Shown piece by piece: positions 26,267 to 35,224 of a stretch of DNA of 64,000 bases. This DNA is from Legionella_C dresdenensis (lineage in GTDB: Bacteria; Pseudomonadota; Gammaproteobacteria; Legionellales; Legionellaceae). Every line of letters starts with the position of its first letter. Position 1 is the stretch's first letter. Made by a program: the position numbers and the translations under genes. The notes beneath the pieces were generated by a model that saw only the letters and a list, made by a program, of their open reading frames with translations, ran no database searches and was not told the origin of the DNA. Where the stretch lies: contig NZ_JBHSAB010000003.1 of the NCBI RefSeq assembly GCF_042649825.1, forward strand, positions 1-64,000, given 5' to 3'.

Positions 26267-27535
26267 ATGAGTAAAACCGGCAAAGGCGATGGTGAAAAAG
26301 TTTTATATTGTTCATTTTGTGGTAAAAGCCAGCATGAGGTAAAAAAGCTGATTGCAGGACCCTCCGTTTTTGTTTGTGATGAGTGTGTTGAGTTATGTAA
26401 TGACATTATTCGTGAGGAAAGCCACGAGACACCAGAGCAAGCTGAAACCCATTTACCTACTCCAAAAGAAATAGCTCAATTTCTTGATGAATATGTAATT
26501 GGCCAACCGCATGCCAAAAAAGTGCTGGCTGTTGCAGTATATAACCATTATAAGCGGCTGCACCGTAAAACCGAGAATGGCGTAGAGCTTGGTAAAAGTA
26601 ATATTCTGCTGATTGGACCGACTGGAAGTGGTAAAACACTACTGGCTCAGACATTGGCTAGATTGCTGAATGTTCCATTTACGATGGCTGACGCGACAAC
26701 ATTAACCGAAGCAGGTTATGTGGGCGAAGACGTCGAAAACATCATTCAGAAACTGTTGCAGAAATGTGATTATGATGTGGATCGCGCTCAGCAAGGTATC
26801 GTTTATATTGACGAAATCGACAAGATTTCCCGAAAATCCGATAATCCTTCCATTACCCGCGATGTATCAGGCGAAGGGGTACAACAGGCCCTGCTGAAAT
26901 TAATTGAAGGCACAGTTGCTTCGGTTCCGCCGCAAGGTGGACGAAAACATCCGCAACAGGAATTTCTGCAAGTGGATACCTCAAATATTCTGTTTATTTG
27001 CGGCGGCGCGTTCGCCGGGCTTGAAAAGATTATCCAGGGCCGCAGCGATAAATCCGGAATTGGTTTCTCAGCACAACTGAAAAATCAAAAAGACAGCAAA
27101 ATCAGTGAAAAGGTTCTGGAGTCTCTGGAATCAGAGGATCTGGTCAAATACGGTCTGATCCCTGAGTTTGTCGGTCGGCTTCCAGTGGTAACCACGCTTA
27201 AAGAACTGGATGAAGACGCATTGGTCGATATATTGACTACACCTAAAAATGCGCTTACCAGACAGTTTCAAGCCTTATTCAAGATGGAAAATGTCGAGCT
27301 GGAATTCCGAGAAGACGCATTACGGCAAATTGCCAAAAAAGCGATGGAAAGAAAGATCGGCGCGCGTGGTTTACGGGCAATACTTGAAAACACATTGCTG
27401 GATACAATGTATGAACTCCCCTCACTGGAAGGCGTAAGCAAGGTTGTGATTGATGAGGCGGCTATAAACGGTAGCGGTAAACCCATACTGATTTACGAAG
27501 TCGATGACAAACAATCTGCTGCCAGCGGCGAGTAG
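26267..27535 (+). CDS. clpX: ATP-dependent Clp protease ATP-binding subunit ClpX
   Basis: The AAA+ unfoldase that feeds substrates to ClpP. The 422-residue protein has an N-terminal four-cysteine zinc domain (CSFCGKSQ and VCDECVELCND), Walker A GPTGSGKTLLA, Walker B IVYIDEIDKI, the pore loop GYVGEDVE, the ClpP-binding loop IGF in KSGIGFSAQ and the sensor-2 region KIGARGLR. AAGGGG precedes the ATG. Confidence 0.98.
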   Translation: MSKTGKGDGEKVLYCSFCGKSQHEVKKLIAGPSVFVCDECVELCNDIIREESHETPEQAETHLPTPKEIAQFLDEYVIGQPHAKKVLAVAVYNHYKRLHRKTENGVELGKSNILLIGPTGSGKTLLAQTLARLLNVPFTMADATTLTEAGYVGEDVENIIQKLLQKCDYDVDRAQQGIVYIDEIDKISRKSDNPSITRDVSGEGVQQALLKLIEGTVASVPPQGGRKHPQQEFLQVDTSNILFICGGAFAGLEKIIQGRSDKSGIGFSAQLKNQKDSKISEKVLESLESEDLVKYGLIPEFVGRLPVVTTLKELDEDALVDILTTPKNALTRQFQALFKMENVELEFREDALRQIAKKAMERKIGARGLRAILENTLLDTMYELPSLEGVSKVVIDEAAINGSGKPILIYEVDDKQSAASGE

Positions 27536-27553
27536 CTAGCAATTCTACCTATG

Positions 27554-27574
27554 TGCCGCGGCTTGTCCGCGGCA
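27554..27574. terminator. GC-rich hairpin after clpX
   Basis: TGCCGCGG-CTTGT-CCGCGGCA, an eight-bp perfect stem starting 18 bases after the clpX stop, followed by TTCATTT. It is probably the end of the tig-clpP-clpX transcript; it may also be a member of a dispersed CCGCGG palindrome family. Confidence 0.55.
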
Positions 27575-27630
27575 TTCATTTACTCGGGTCTAACTTCGTT
27601 TTACCCAGGCTGCAATAAATTTTTAACCCT

Positions 27631-27660
27631 CTTGAAATCCTTAAATTCCAACAACATATT
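27631..27660 (+). promoter_or_regulatory. Possible heat-shock promoter upstream of lon
   Basis: CTTGAAA at 27631-27637 matches the sigma-32 -35 element. The corresponding -10 position has AACATATT, a poor match to CCCCATNT. The interval to lon (27803) is AT-rich and also carries TATAAT-like hexamers near 27724 and 27755, so the true start is uncertain. Confidence 0.3.
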
Positions 27661-27802
27661 GCTATAGATAATCGAATCCATAGACTAAAAATAGCATTTT
27701 CAAGTTTATTGGGTATATACTGGTTATAATCAATTTCAAAAATACAACTTTCTGTATAATTTGAAAATGTTACTTGGTTACCGTCTGGATTAAGGACTCA
27801 TT

Positions 27803-30244
27803 ATGTCTCATGAAAAAGAATATATTCCATCTGAAGGCGACTTTGCTGCAGTTTTGCCGGTTCTTCCACTGCGGGATGTTGTTGTATACCCACATATGGT
27901 GATTCCCCTGTTTGTAGGGCGCGAAAAGTCAATTAAGGCGCTTGAAGCCGCAATGATTGATAATAAACAGATTTTCCTGGTATCCCAGCGTAAATCATCT
28001 AATGATGACCCTGCGGCGCAGGATGTGTTTACTGTAGGTACTGTTTCCAGCGTATTGCAAATGCTTAAACTGCCGGATGGTACGGTTAAGGTTCTCGTAG
28101 AAGGGGAGAAGAGGGCGCGGGTAACTTCCTATTCCCAGGAAAAAGGATTTTTAGAAGCGACCCTTGAAGAAATGGATGAAACCAACTCTGCCTTGAAATC
28201 GCAGGAAGTTGATATACTGATGCGCTCGCTGATGTCGCAGTTTGAACAGTACATCAAATTAAACAAAAAAATTCCGCCTGAGGTCCTTAGCTCGTTAGCT
28301 GGTATTGAAGAGCCGGGCCGTTTGGCTGATACCATTGCAGCGCATTTAACGCTCAAGGTCGATGACAAACAGGATTTGCTTGAAATTTCTGATGTTGGCA
28401 CCCGACTCGAACGTTTAATGGCGGCTATCGAAGGTGAAATTGACTTGCTTCACGTTGAAAAACGCGTGCGCGGACGAGTTAAACGCCAAATGGAGAAAAG
28501 CCAGCGCGAGTATTACCTCAATGAGCAAATGAAGGCTATCCAGAAAGAACTTGGCGACATGAGCGAAGAGGGCAACGAAATTGAGCAAATGGAAAAATCC
28601 ATCATCAAAGCCGGGATGCCCAAAGAAGCTAAAGAAAAGGCGATGTCTGAACTGCAAAAACTGAAAATGATGTCGCCTATGTCAGCGGAAGCAACGGTAA
28701 TCCGTAACTACCTTGATTGGATGCTCAGTGTGCCCTGGAAAAAGAAAACCAAAATTCAGTTTGATTTAACCAAGGCTGAAAAATTACTTGATAAAGAACA
28801 TTATGGTCTGGAAAAGGTAAAAGAACGCATTACCGAATACCTTGCTGTACAGCAACGGGTAAAACGCATGAAAGGCCCTATCTTGTGTCTGGTTGGCCCT
28901 CCAGGGGTAGGTAAAACCTCATTAGGCCAGTCTATCGCCAATGCCACCGGCAGGACATTTATCCGTATCGCGTTAGGCGGCGTGCGTGATGAAGCAGAAA
29001 TCAGAGGCCACAGACGTACCTATATAGGCTCCATGCCTGGTAAAATCATTCAAAAACTTTGCAAGGCAGGTGTAAAAAATCCATTAATCATGCTTGATGA
29101 AGTGGACAAGATGGCGATGGATTTCCGCGGCGACCCGGCAGCGGCATTGCTGGAGGTATTAGATCCCGAACAAAACCATACATTTAGCGATCACTACCTT
29201 GAAGTCGATTACGATTTAAGCGATGTCATGTTTATCGCTACGGCCAACTCACTGGAAATTCCGGCGCCGTTACTGGACCGGATGGAAATAATCCGTCTTG
29301 CCGGTTATACCGAAGACGAAAAAGTGCATATTGCCGAAAGCTATCTGATTCCGAAACAAACTGCTCTTAATGGCCTGAAGCCGGAAGAAATTAACATTAG
29401 CGAAGGCGCTGTTCATGAGATAATTCGGCATTACACCCGCGAGGCAGGCGTTCGTAATCTTGAACGTGATATTGCAGGTATTTGCCGCAAAGTAGTCAAG
29501 GATATCCTGACTAGCAAGAAAACAAATAAAATTACGGTTACCCGTTCCAATATTGAAAAGTACCTGGGTGTGAAAAAATTCCGCTATGGCCTGGCTGAAC
29601 AATTTGACCAAATAGGTCAAGTAACCGGCTTGGCCTGGACAAGCGTAGGCGGTGAATTGCTTACGATTGAGGCGACAGCAATGCCTGGTAAAGGTAAAAC
29701 GATCCATACTGGCCAATTGGGTGAAGTCATGCAGGAGTCAATCCATGCTGCTATGACTGTAGTTCGCAGCAGGGCTAAAAGTCTCGGCTTGCCTGACGAT
29801 TTTTATGACAAACATGAATTCCATATCCATGTTCCTGAAGGCGCTACGCCGAAAGATGGCCCCAGCGCTGGTATAGGCATGTGTACAGCACTGGTTTCTG
29901 TAGTGACCAAAATTCCAGTGCGTGCAGATGTTGCAATGACTGGGGAAATTACTTTAAGAGGCCAGGTACTGCCGATTGGCGGCTTGAAGGAAAAACTTTT
30001 AGCGGCACATCGCGGCGGTATTAAGCACGTTATTATTCCGGAAGAGAACGAAAAAGATCTCGATGAAATTCCAGATAACGTGCTCAGAAAGCTAAAAGTC
30101 CATCCGGTAAAGACAATTGAGCAGGTTTTGGAACTGGCTTTACAGCGTAGTCCCATTACTCAAGTCATTGATTCTGAACAAAAACCTGAAAAAAGTATAA
30201 AAAGTTCGAAAAAAAATAAAAATAATGATTTACATGCACATTAA
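27803..30244 (+). CDS. lon: ATP-dependent protease La (Lon)
   Basis: The cytoplasmic AAA+ serine protease for misfolded and regulatory proteins. At 813 residues it has the N-terminal LON substrate domain (LPVLPLRDVVVYPHMVIPLFVGR), the AAA+ core with Walker A GPPGVGKTS and Walker B LIMLDEVDKM, and the protease domain with catalytic serine in PKDGPSAGIGM and lysine in GLKEKLLAAHRGG. AAGGA lies six bases before the ATG. The C-terminal tail is lysine-rich. A short inverted repeat (GCCCGC/GCGGGC) follows at about 30266-30283. Confidence 0.98.
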   Translation: MSHEKEYIPSEGDFAAVLPVLPLRDVVVYPHMVIPLFVGREKSIKALEAAMIDNKQIFLVSQRKSSNDDPAAQDVFTVGTVSSVLQMLKLPDGTVKVLVEGEKRARVTSYSQEKGFLEATLEEMDETNSALKSQEVDILMRSLMSQFEQYIKLNKKIPPEVLSSLAGIEEPGRLADTIAAHLTLKVDDKQDLLEISDVGTRLERLMAAIEGEIDLLHVEKRVRGRVKRQMEKSQREYYLNEQMKAIQKELGDMSEEGNEIEQMEKSIIKAGMPKEAKEKAMSELQKLKMMSPMSAEATVIRNYLDWMLSVPWKKKTKIQFDLTKAEKLLDKEHYGLEKVKERITEYLAVQQRVKRMKGPILCLVGPPGVGKTSLGQSIANATGRTFIRIALGGVRDEAEIRGHRRTYIGSMPGKIIQKLCKAGVKNPLIMLDEVDKMAMDFRGDPAAALLEVLDPEQNHTFSDHYLEVDYDLSDVMFIATANSLEIPAPLLDRMEIIRLAGYTEDEKVHIAESYLIPKQTALNGLKPEEINISEGAVHEIIRHYTREAGVRNLERDIAGICRKVVKDILTSKKTNKITVTRSNIEKYLGVKKFRYGLAEQFDQIGQVTGLAWTSVGGELLTIEATAMPGKGKTIHTGQLGEVMQESIHAAMTVVRSRAKSLGLPDDFYDKHEFHIHVPEGATPKDGPSAGIGMCTALVSVVTKIPVRADVAMTGEITLRGQVLPIGGLKEKLLAAHRGGIKHVIIPEENEKDLDEIPDNVLRKLKVHPVKTIEQVLELALQRSPITQVIDSEQKPEKSIKSSKKNKNNDLHAH

Positions 30245-30372
30245 TACCGGGTATATTTCACACCGTTGCCCGCTACTGGCGGGCGATTCAAGGATGTGAC
30301 TGCTTGACTGGGGTTGTAAAGTTTGATTTAATCGGCCTCATAAAAAGGATGAATAACTGGATAGGGGACAAG

Positions 30373-30651
30373 ATGAATAAAAGTGAATTAGTCGATGCAA
30401 TTGCAAGTGGTTCAGGTATAACAAAGGCTGAAGCTAGTCGTGTGATTGGGGTCTTTACACAGGCTATTACTGATGCGTTAAAAAATGGCGATCAAGTTGT
30501 TTTACCTGGTTTTGGATCTTTTTCTACCGGTAACCGTTCTGCTAGAACCGGAAGAAACCCACAAACTGGCAAGACAATTCAGATTAAAGCGTCACGAGTT
30601 GCTAAGTTCAAAGCTGGCAAATCGCTTAAAGAAGCTGTTCAGGAAGCGTAA
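30373..30651 (+). CDS. hupB: DNA-binding protein HU
   Basis: A 92-residue nucleoid protein beginning MNKSELVDAIASGSGITKAEASR, with the DNA-binding arm GRNPQTGKTIQIKASRV and the C-terminal FKAGKSLKEAV. The frame extends upstream to a TTG at 30304, but the ATG at 30373 has AGGGG six bases before it and gives the exact HU length. tRNA-Val begins six bases after the stop, so hupB and two tRNAs are probably co-transcribed. Confidence 0.97.
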   Translation: MNKSELVDAIASGSGITKAEASRVIGVFTQAITDALKNGDQVVLPGFGSFSTGNRSARTGRNPQTGKTIQIKASRVAKFKAGKSLKEAVQEA

Positions 30652-30657
30652 GTTTTC

Positions 30658-30733
30658 GGGTGCTTAGCTCAGCTGGGAGAGCATCGCCCTTACAAGGCGA
30701 GGGTCGTAGGTTCGATCCCTACAGCACCCACCA
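30658..30733 (+). tRNA. tRNA-Val (UAC)
   Basis: 76 bases with encoded CCA. The acceptor stem is GGGTGCT/AGCACCC, the anticodon stem TCGCC/GGCGA and the loop CTTACAA gives TAC. It starts six bases behind the hupB stop. Confidence 0.96.
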
Positions 30734-30738
30734 AAATT

Positions 30739-30815
30739 GGAGTGGTAGTTCAGTTGGTCAGAATACCGGCCTGTCACGCCGGGGGTCGCGGGTTCGAGCC
30801 CCGTCCACTCCGCCA
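30739..30815 (+). tRNA. tRNA-Asp (GUC)
   Basis: 77 bases with encoded CCA. The acceptor stem is GGAGTGG/CCACTCC with discriminator G, the anticodon stem CCGGC/GCCGG and the loop CTGTCAC gives GTC. Five bases separate it from tRNA-Val. Confidence 0.96.
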
Positions 30816-30820
30816 AATTA

Positions 30821-30846
30821 GCGCGCCTAAGGGCGCGTTTTTTTTT
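30821..30846 (+). terminator. Rho-independent terminator after tRNA-Asp
   Basis: CGCGCC-TAAG-GGCGCG stem-loop followed by nine T residues. It ends the hupB-tRNA-Val-tRNA-Asp transcript and separates it from ppiD. Confidence 0.92.
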
Positions 30847-30905
30847 CCTGCCATGCTTGCTTTGATTCTTCATGAGTATTTACTATTGATTATGGAACTC
30901 CGATC

Positions 30906-32771
30906 ATGTTGCAAAAGCTAAACGAACGCATACAGGGTGTTGTAGCTTGGGTAGTTATCTTGTTAATAGCGGTAACTTTTACTTTATTCGGAGTCGATTA
31001 CTATATGCAGTCGCATAATGTATCCGATATCGAAGTGACCGTTAATGATCAACCTATTACCAAGCAAGCCTTTGAACTAAATTATCGACGTGCCCGCCAA
31101 CAGCGAGAAGCTGCTCAACTTACCGCCGCTCTTGAAACAGCCTTGAAAAAACAGGTACTTGACGACATGGTAGCAAATCAGATCACTGTCCAGTCAGCTC
31201 GTTCAGCCGGCTTTGAAGTAAGTGCTGAGCAAGCCAACAATGCTATCCTGACTATTCCCCAATTCCAGGAAGACGGCCGTTTTTCAGCGCAACGTTATGA
31301 GCAGGCGTTAAGCGGCGCGATGTTTACACCGGAATCGTTCCAGCAGGAAGTCAGACAGGGAATGTTGCTTAATCAACAACGTTTTGCCTTCATTGGCAGT
31401 GCTTTTGCCTTACCGAGCGAAGTTAAACGGTATGTCAAACTTTATATGCAAACCCGCGATTACGACTATCTGCAAATTTCTGCGGCTTTGTTTATGGATA
31501 AGAGCGGTGTGACTGAGCAGGCGGTTAGCGAATATTACAAACAGCATCCTCAGGAATTTATTGCGCCGGAGAAAGTCGGCATTGATTATGTCCGCCTTTC
31601 CATGCAGAAAGTACGTGATACATTGCAAGTGAAGGATGAAGATATTCAACGTTTCTACGAAGAAAATCAAAATAACTTCCTTACCCCAGCCCAATGGAAA
31701 GTTGCGCACATTCTGTTTGCTGTCCCTGAAGACGCCAGCGATGAAACCCAGGGTCAGATTGAGGAAAAAGCTCAGGAAGCCTATCAGGCCTTACAGAATA
31801 ATCCTGCGCAGTTTGCACAATGGGTTAAATCTATGTCTGCTGACAAGCTCGCAGCTGCCAATGATGGTGAATTGCCCTGGATCACGGCGGGTCAGACGCC
31901 ATTTGATAAAGCGCTATCCGGATTAAACAAACCTGGTCAGATCTCGGAGCCTTTCAAAACAGGTAAAGGGTATGAGATTTTTAAATTGGTTGATTACAAA
32001 CCCGCCAGCCTGAAGCCGTTAAATGATGTGAAACAGCAAATTGCGGAGCAATTGACAGCGGAAGTAGTCCAGACGCGATATGCCCAATTGCTTGAGCAAT
32101 TAACCGACTTGAGCTACCAGACACCAGATACCCTGAAGCCTGTTGCTGAAGAACTGAAATTAACCGTGGAGCAGGCCGAGCCGTTTGCCCGGGATGGCGG
32201 CAAAAGCGATATTACTAAAAACAAACAGGTGATTAACGCCGCATTCAGCCACGATGTACTTGAGCTTGGCAACAATAGTGAACCTATACAGCTTGATAAT
32301 GATAGTGTAATTGTTTTGCGGGTAAGCAAACATATTCCTGCTACAGAAAAGCCGTTGGCAGAAGTGAAAGAAGCAATTATTAACAAGCTGGCGCTTGCCA
32401 AGGCTGAGCAAAAAGCACAGCAATATGGCGCTGCATTACTGAAAGCTACAAACGGCGCCCAGGAAGAAACACTGAACGGCAAACAATTAGCCTGGCAAGA
32501 AGTTGAGAAGGCATCACGCGATACAGATAAGGCTGACGCAACAATCAACGAACTGGCCTTCAGCTTGCCCCAGGCAAATAGCCGTGATGGCCGCCAATTG
32601 ATTAATGGTGATTATGTTATTGTCCGTTTGAAAAAAATTAATGATGGGGAATATAAGTCGCTGGATAAAGAGCAACGCGCGAGCCTGGCTCAACAGATTG
32701 AAGCAAACTATGGCTTAATGGATTATGATTTGTATGTTAATAATCTGATCCGCAAAGCAAAAGTCGAGTAG
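30906..32771 (+). CDS. ppiD: Periplasmic chaperone/peptidyl-prolyl isomerase PpiD (SurA_N/parvulin)
   Basis: A 621-residue protein anchored by one N-terminal membrane helix (VVAWVVILLIAVTFTLFGVDYY, about residues 13-34) with the rest in the periplasm. It follows the PpiD plan: a SurA-like helical N-domain, then a parvulin domain (about 265-360, AQWKVAHILFAVPED and LPWITAGQTPFDKALSGL) and a second SurA-like segment. It assists folding of exported proteins at the Sec translocon. hupB-ppiD neighbourhood is conserved in gammaproteobacteria. Its TAG stop lies inside a palindromic repeat. Confidence 0.93.
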   Translation: MLQKLNERIQGVVAWVVILLIAVTFTLFGVDYYMQSHNVSDIEVTVNDQPITKQAFELNYRRARQQREAAQLTAALETALKKQVLDDMVANQITVQSARSAGFEVSAEQANNAILTIPQFQEDGRFSAQRYEQALSGAMFTPESFQQEVRQGMLLNQQRFAFIGSAFALPSEVKRYVKLYMQTRDYDYLQISAALFMDKSGVTEQAVSEYYKQHPQEFIAPEKVGIDYVRLSMQKVRDTLQVKDEDIQRFYEENQNNFLTPAQWKVAHILFAVPEDASDETQGQIEEKAQEAYQALQNNPAQFAQWVKSMSADKLAAANDGELPWITAGQTPFDKALSGLNKPGQISEPFKTGKGYEIFKLVDYKPASLKPLNDVKQQIAEQLTAEVVQTRYAQLLEQLTDLSYQTPDTLKPVAEELKLTVEQAEPFARDGGKSDITKNKQVINAAFSHDVLELGNNSEPIQLDNDSVIVLRVSKHIPATEKPLAEVKEAIINKLALAKAEQKAQQYGAALLKATNGAQEETLNGKQLAWQEVEKASRDTDKADATINELAFSLPQANSRDGRQLINGDYVIVRLKKINDGEYKSLDKEQRASLAQQIEANYGLMDYDLYVNNLIRKAKVE

Positions 32772-32840
32772 GTTGGGTCGTTTGACCCAACATAGGATCT
32801 TGAATTAGGCACTGCTGTTGGGTCAAACGACCCAACCTAC
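32768..32840. repeat. 73-bp inverted pair of GTAGGTTGGG palindromes
   Basis: Perfect 25-bp arms (32768-32792 and 32816-32840), beginning GTAGGTTGGGTCG at the outer ends, around a 23-bp centre. The ppiD stop codon TAG is formed by the first bases of the element. The structure suggests a miniature mobile element or a double REP acting as terminator. Confidence 0.8.
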
Positions 32841-32875
32841 TTTGTATCAATAAACACCATTTTGTATTATTTTAT

Positions 32876-32904
32876 TTGACCACTCTCACTTCTTCTGTAA
32901 TAAT
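32876..32904 (+). promoter_or_regulatory. Candidate promoter for the 450-aa membrane protein
   Basis: TTGACC (32876-32881) and AATAAT (32899-32904) are 17 bases apart, about 120 bases before the GTG start at 33026. The long leader between shows no obvious fold. Confidence 0.45.
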
Positions 32905-33025
32905 CTCACCGGCGCATGGAGTGCAGGCGATCTTTTTAATCATTCATCAGTGTATTTTTATGCTCTTCTGTGAGCCGTCTTGAATGGTTATCGATTTTTA
33001 ATCCCTCAGATTTTGGAGATGTAAC

Positions 33026-34378
33026 GTGGCTCGAAATGATAAATTAAGCGATAGCGACTTATCTAATTTGTATCTATACTTTTCTAATACTTTTAAAGAA
33101 AGATATGTAAGCGGTAATGCTCAACAGGTTTTTCATGAGTTATGGAATGAATTATTTTATTGGGTAACTGATCCGAACTGCGAATTATCGCAACTCCCTT
33201 ACGCAGAGAAACAGCGTGCATTTTTAATTCTGGATACAGCAATAAAGTCTTTACCCGAATTCAGGCAATCTGGACATACTCCGATGAATTTTTTTATTCC
33301 GCCTGCCAAAATTGAAATTCATGTACATCATCATCACCACAAAAAGTATCGCCATTTCGATAATGTAATCACGGAGATTTTTTTGTGGGGCGCTCTATGG
33401 AACTATCTGTTTCCTTCGTATACCCATAATTCACATGGCCATAATAACAATGCCTTTAATAACTTTTTATACCGCTTAATTTCGGCTGTGGCTGTCATCG
33501 TGGCAGTGGGGGCTTTTTACTATTTGATTGGCCATTTATTTAATGGTTTTGAGCGCATGCTTCACAATGAAGGCTGGATGCAGGCAACTGTTTCACTGGC
33601 AAGTACCTTGGCTGGTGCTGCTGGCGGCGCTTTATTGGGTTACTATGTTGTTTCTGTTCCATTAATGATGCTTGGATTTTCACTGGGTATGTCTAATCCT
33701 GCCGCACTGGCGATTTTAGGGATAGTGGCTCTGACCGCGGTGAGCGCAGCTATTTTTGGTGCAATCGGTAACTGGGCTGCCGATAAAAATGCACGGAACA
33801 AAAATCCGGATGCGCTGGTACAAAATGATCCTTACCGTTTCAGATTGACTGATGAGGAAGCTGCAAAGGTTGAAGCCAAAGGCTACAATTCTGATGTTGC
33901 AAAATGCGCAATTGTTGATGCTGCACAGAAAATTGCTGAAAATAAGGGTGTTAATAATCGCATATACCGCGTACTTTTCACTAACGGTCGAAGAGAACAA
34001 AGAGATTTGGAGGTGGTCAGAACAATCAGAGAAGACAAACTGACAAATGCTCTTGTTTCGGTGGCTGGTAAAACCCTTAATTTACGAGTAAGAGCAACAG
34101 ACAGCAGTTGTCCACCAGAAGCCGTAATTACAGAGCATTTTGTAGCACGAGGGGGGCAAATACCCCAGCAGGCTTATGTTCCTCAGCAACCAGCAGTTTA
34201 CATTCCAGATATGCCGTTGCCGCAGGAACAACCAAATCTGGGAGGCGCTAATATGGCATGGTCTTATACAGAGCAACCGGCTATAGGCGGGTATAACCCT
34301 GCTTTTCATGGAGCAGCACCGGCTCCGGTAGCGCCAGCTTCTGCTCCAGATCAAGTGTTTGTTCCGCATAAAATGTAA
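33026..34378 (+). CDS. Hypothetical membrane protein with His-rich segment, 450 aa
   Basis: Starts with GTG 33026 preceded by GGAG. A soluble N-terminal part (1-90) leads to a histidine cluster, IHVHHHHHKKYRH (about residues 98-110), a possible metal site. Hydrophobic segments follow at about 146-168 (LISAVAVIVAVGAFYYLIG) and 188-245 (small-residue-rich, AGAAGGALLGYYVVSVPLMMLGF and IVALTAVSAAIFGAIG), which could form a membrane hairpin. Residues about 255-365 are a soluble charged domain, and the tail is Pro/Ala/Gln-rich, like a flexible linker. No family recognised. Membrane hairpins with soluble flanks occur among Dot/Icm effectors. Confidence 0.7.
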   Translation: MARNDKLSDSDLSNLYLYFSNTFKERYVSGNAQQVFHELWNELFYWVTDPNCELSQLPYAEKQRAFLILDTAIKSLPEFRQSGHTPMNFFIPPAKIEIHVHHHHHKKYRHFDNVITEIFLWGALWNYLFPSYTHNSHGHNNNAFNNFLYRLISAVAVIVAVGAFYYLIGHLFNGFERMLHNEGWMQATVSLASTLAGAAGGALLGYYVVSVPLMMLGFSLGMSNPAALAILGIVALTAVSAAIFGAIGNWAADKNARNKNPDALVQNDPYRFRLTDEEAAKVEAKGYNSDVAKCAIVDAAQKIAENKGVNNRIYRVLFTNGRREQRDLEVVRTIREDKLTNALVSVAGKTLNLRVRATDSSCPPEAVITEHFVARGGQIPQQAYVPQQPAVYIPDMPLPQEQPNLGGANMAWSYTEQPAIGGYNPAFHGAAPAPVAPASAPDQVFVPHKM

Positions 34379-34404
34379 GTAGGTTGGGTCGTTTCGACCC
34401 AACA
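34379..34404. repeat. GTAGGTTGGG-family palindrome
   Basis: A single copy, GTAGGTTGGGTCG-TTT-CGACCCAACA, starting right after the stop of the 450-aa protein and before the convergent fabI stop. It could terminate both. Confidence 0.75.
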
Positions 34405-34426
34405 AGCTGTACCACCTGGGTACCGA

Positions 34427-35212
34427 TTATTCCAAATTAGACATCGACACCGCATGATAACCGGCATCAACATGAACTACTTCCGCAGTAATTCCAGAAG
34501 CTAAATCTGAACAGAGAAACGCAGCCGTATTGCCCACTTCTTCAGCGGTAACATTGCGCTTCAGCGGCGTGCTGTTGGCATAGGCGCTTTGCATTTTACG
34601 GAAATCTTTAATCCCAGCCGCAGCCAATGTCTTGATTGGGCCTGCTGAAATGGCGTTAACTCGAATACCGCGTGAACCAAGGCTTGCTGCCAGATAACGT
34701 ACTGAGGCTTCCAGGCTTGCTTTGGCAATGCCCATAACATTGTAGTTTGGAACTGCTTTCTCGGCGCCATAGTAGCTTAAGGTGAGGATTGAGCCATTGG
34801 TTTTTTCCATTAACGGCAATGCCGCTTTAGCCAGACCAACCAGACTATAGGCGCTGATGTCGTGGGCTATGCGGAAACCTTCGCGCGTACTGCATTCAAT
34901 AAAATCACCGCTGATTTGATCGGCAGGCGCAAACGCAACGGAATGGATAACGATATCCAGTTGTTGCCAGTGCTGGCCCAATGATTCAATAACTGCGTTG
35001 ATATCCTGATCATTTGCTACATCACAAGGGAACGTTAATGTTGAATTAAACTCAGCGGCCATCGTTTCAACCCGGCTCTGCAGTTTTTCATTCTGATAGG
35101 TAAATGCCAGTTCAGCGCCTTGCTCATGAAACGCTTTGGCAATGCCGTATGCAATCGAACGGTTACTGGCCAGGCCAACAATCAATGCTTTTTTTCCGCT
35201 TAAAAATCCCAT
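34427..35212 (-). CDS. fabI: Enoyl-[acyl-carrier-protein] reductase (NADH)
   Basis: The last step of each fatty-acid elongation cycle. A 261-residue short-chain-dehydrogenase-like protein with the FabI nucleotide site (ALIVGLASNRSIAYGIAKA) and the catalytic pattern Y147, Y157 and K164 in SYYGAEKAVPNYNVMGIAK. The C-terminal HVDAGYHAVSM is also typical. ATG 35212 has AGGAG eight bases upstream; a TTG two codons earlier lacks that spacing. udk lies 12 bases upstream on the same strand. Confidence 0.96.
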   Translation of the reverse strand: MGFLSGKKALIVGLASNRSIAYGIAKAFHEQGAELAFTYQNEKLQSRVETMAAEFNSTLTFPCDVANDQDINAVIESLGQHWQQLDIVIHSVAFAPADQISGDFIECSTREGFRIAHDISAYSLVGLAKAALPLMEKTNGSILTLSYYGAEKAVPNYNVMGIAKASLEASVRYLAASLGSRGIRVNAISAGPIKTLAAAGIKDFRKMQSAYANSTPLKRNVTAEEVGNTAAFLCSDLASGITAEVVHVDAGYHAVSMSNLE

Positions 35213-35224
35213 AATCAAACTCCT

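Noticed and set aside
30304..30372. Longer HU protein starting at TTG 30304
   Set aside because: The ATG at 30373 matches the conserved HU N-terminus and has AGGGG at the correct distance.
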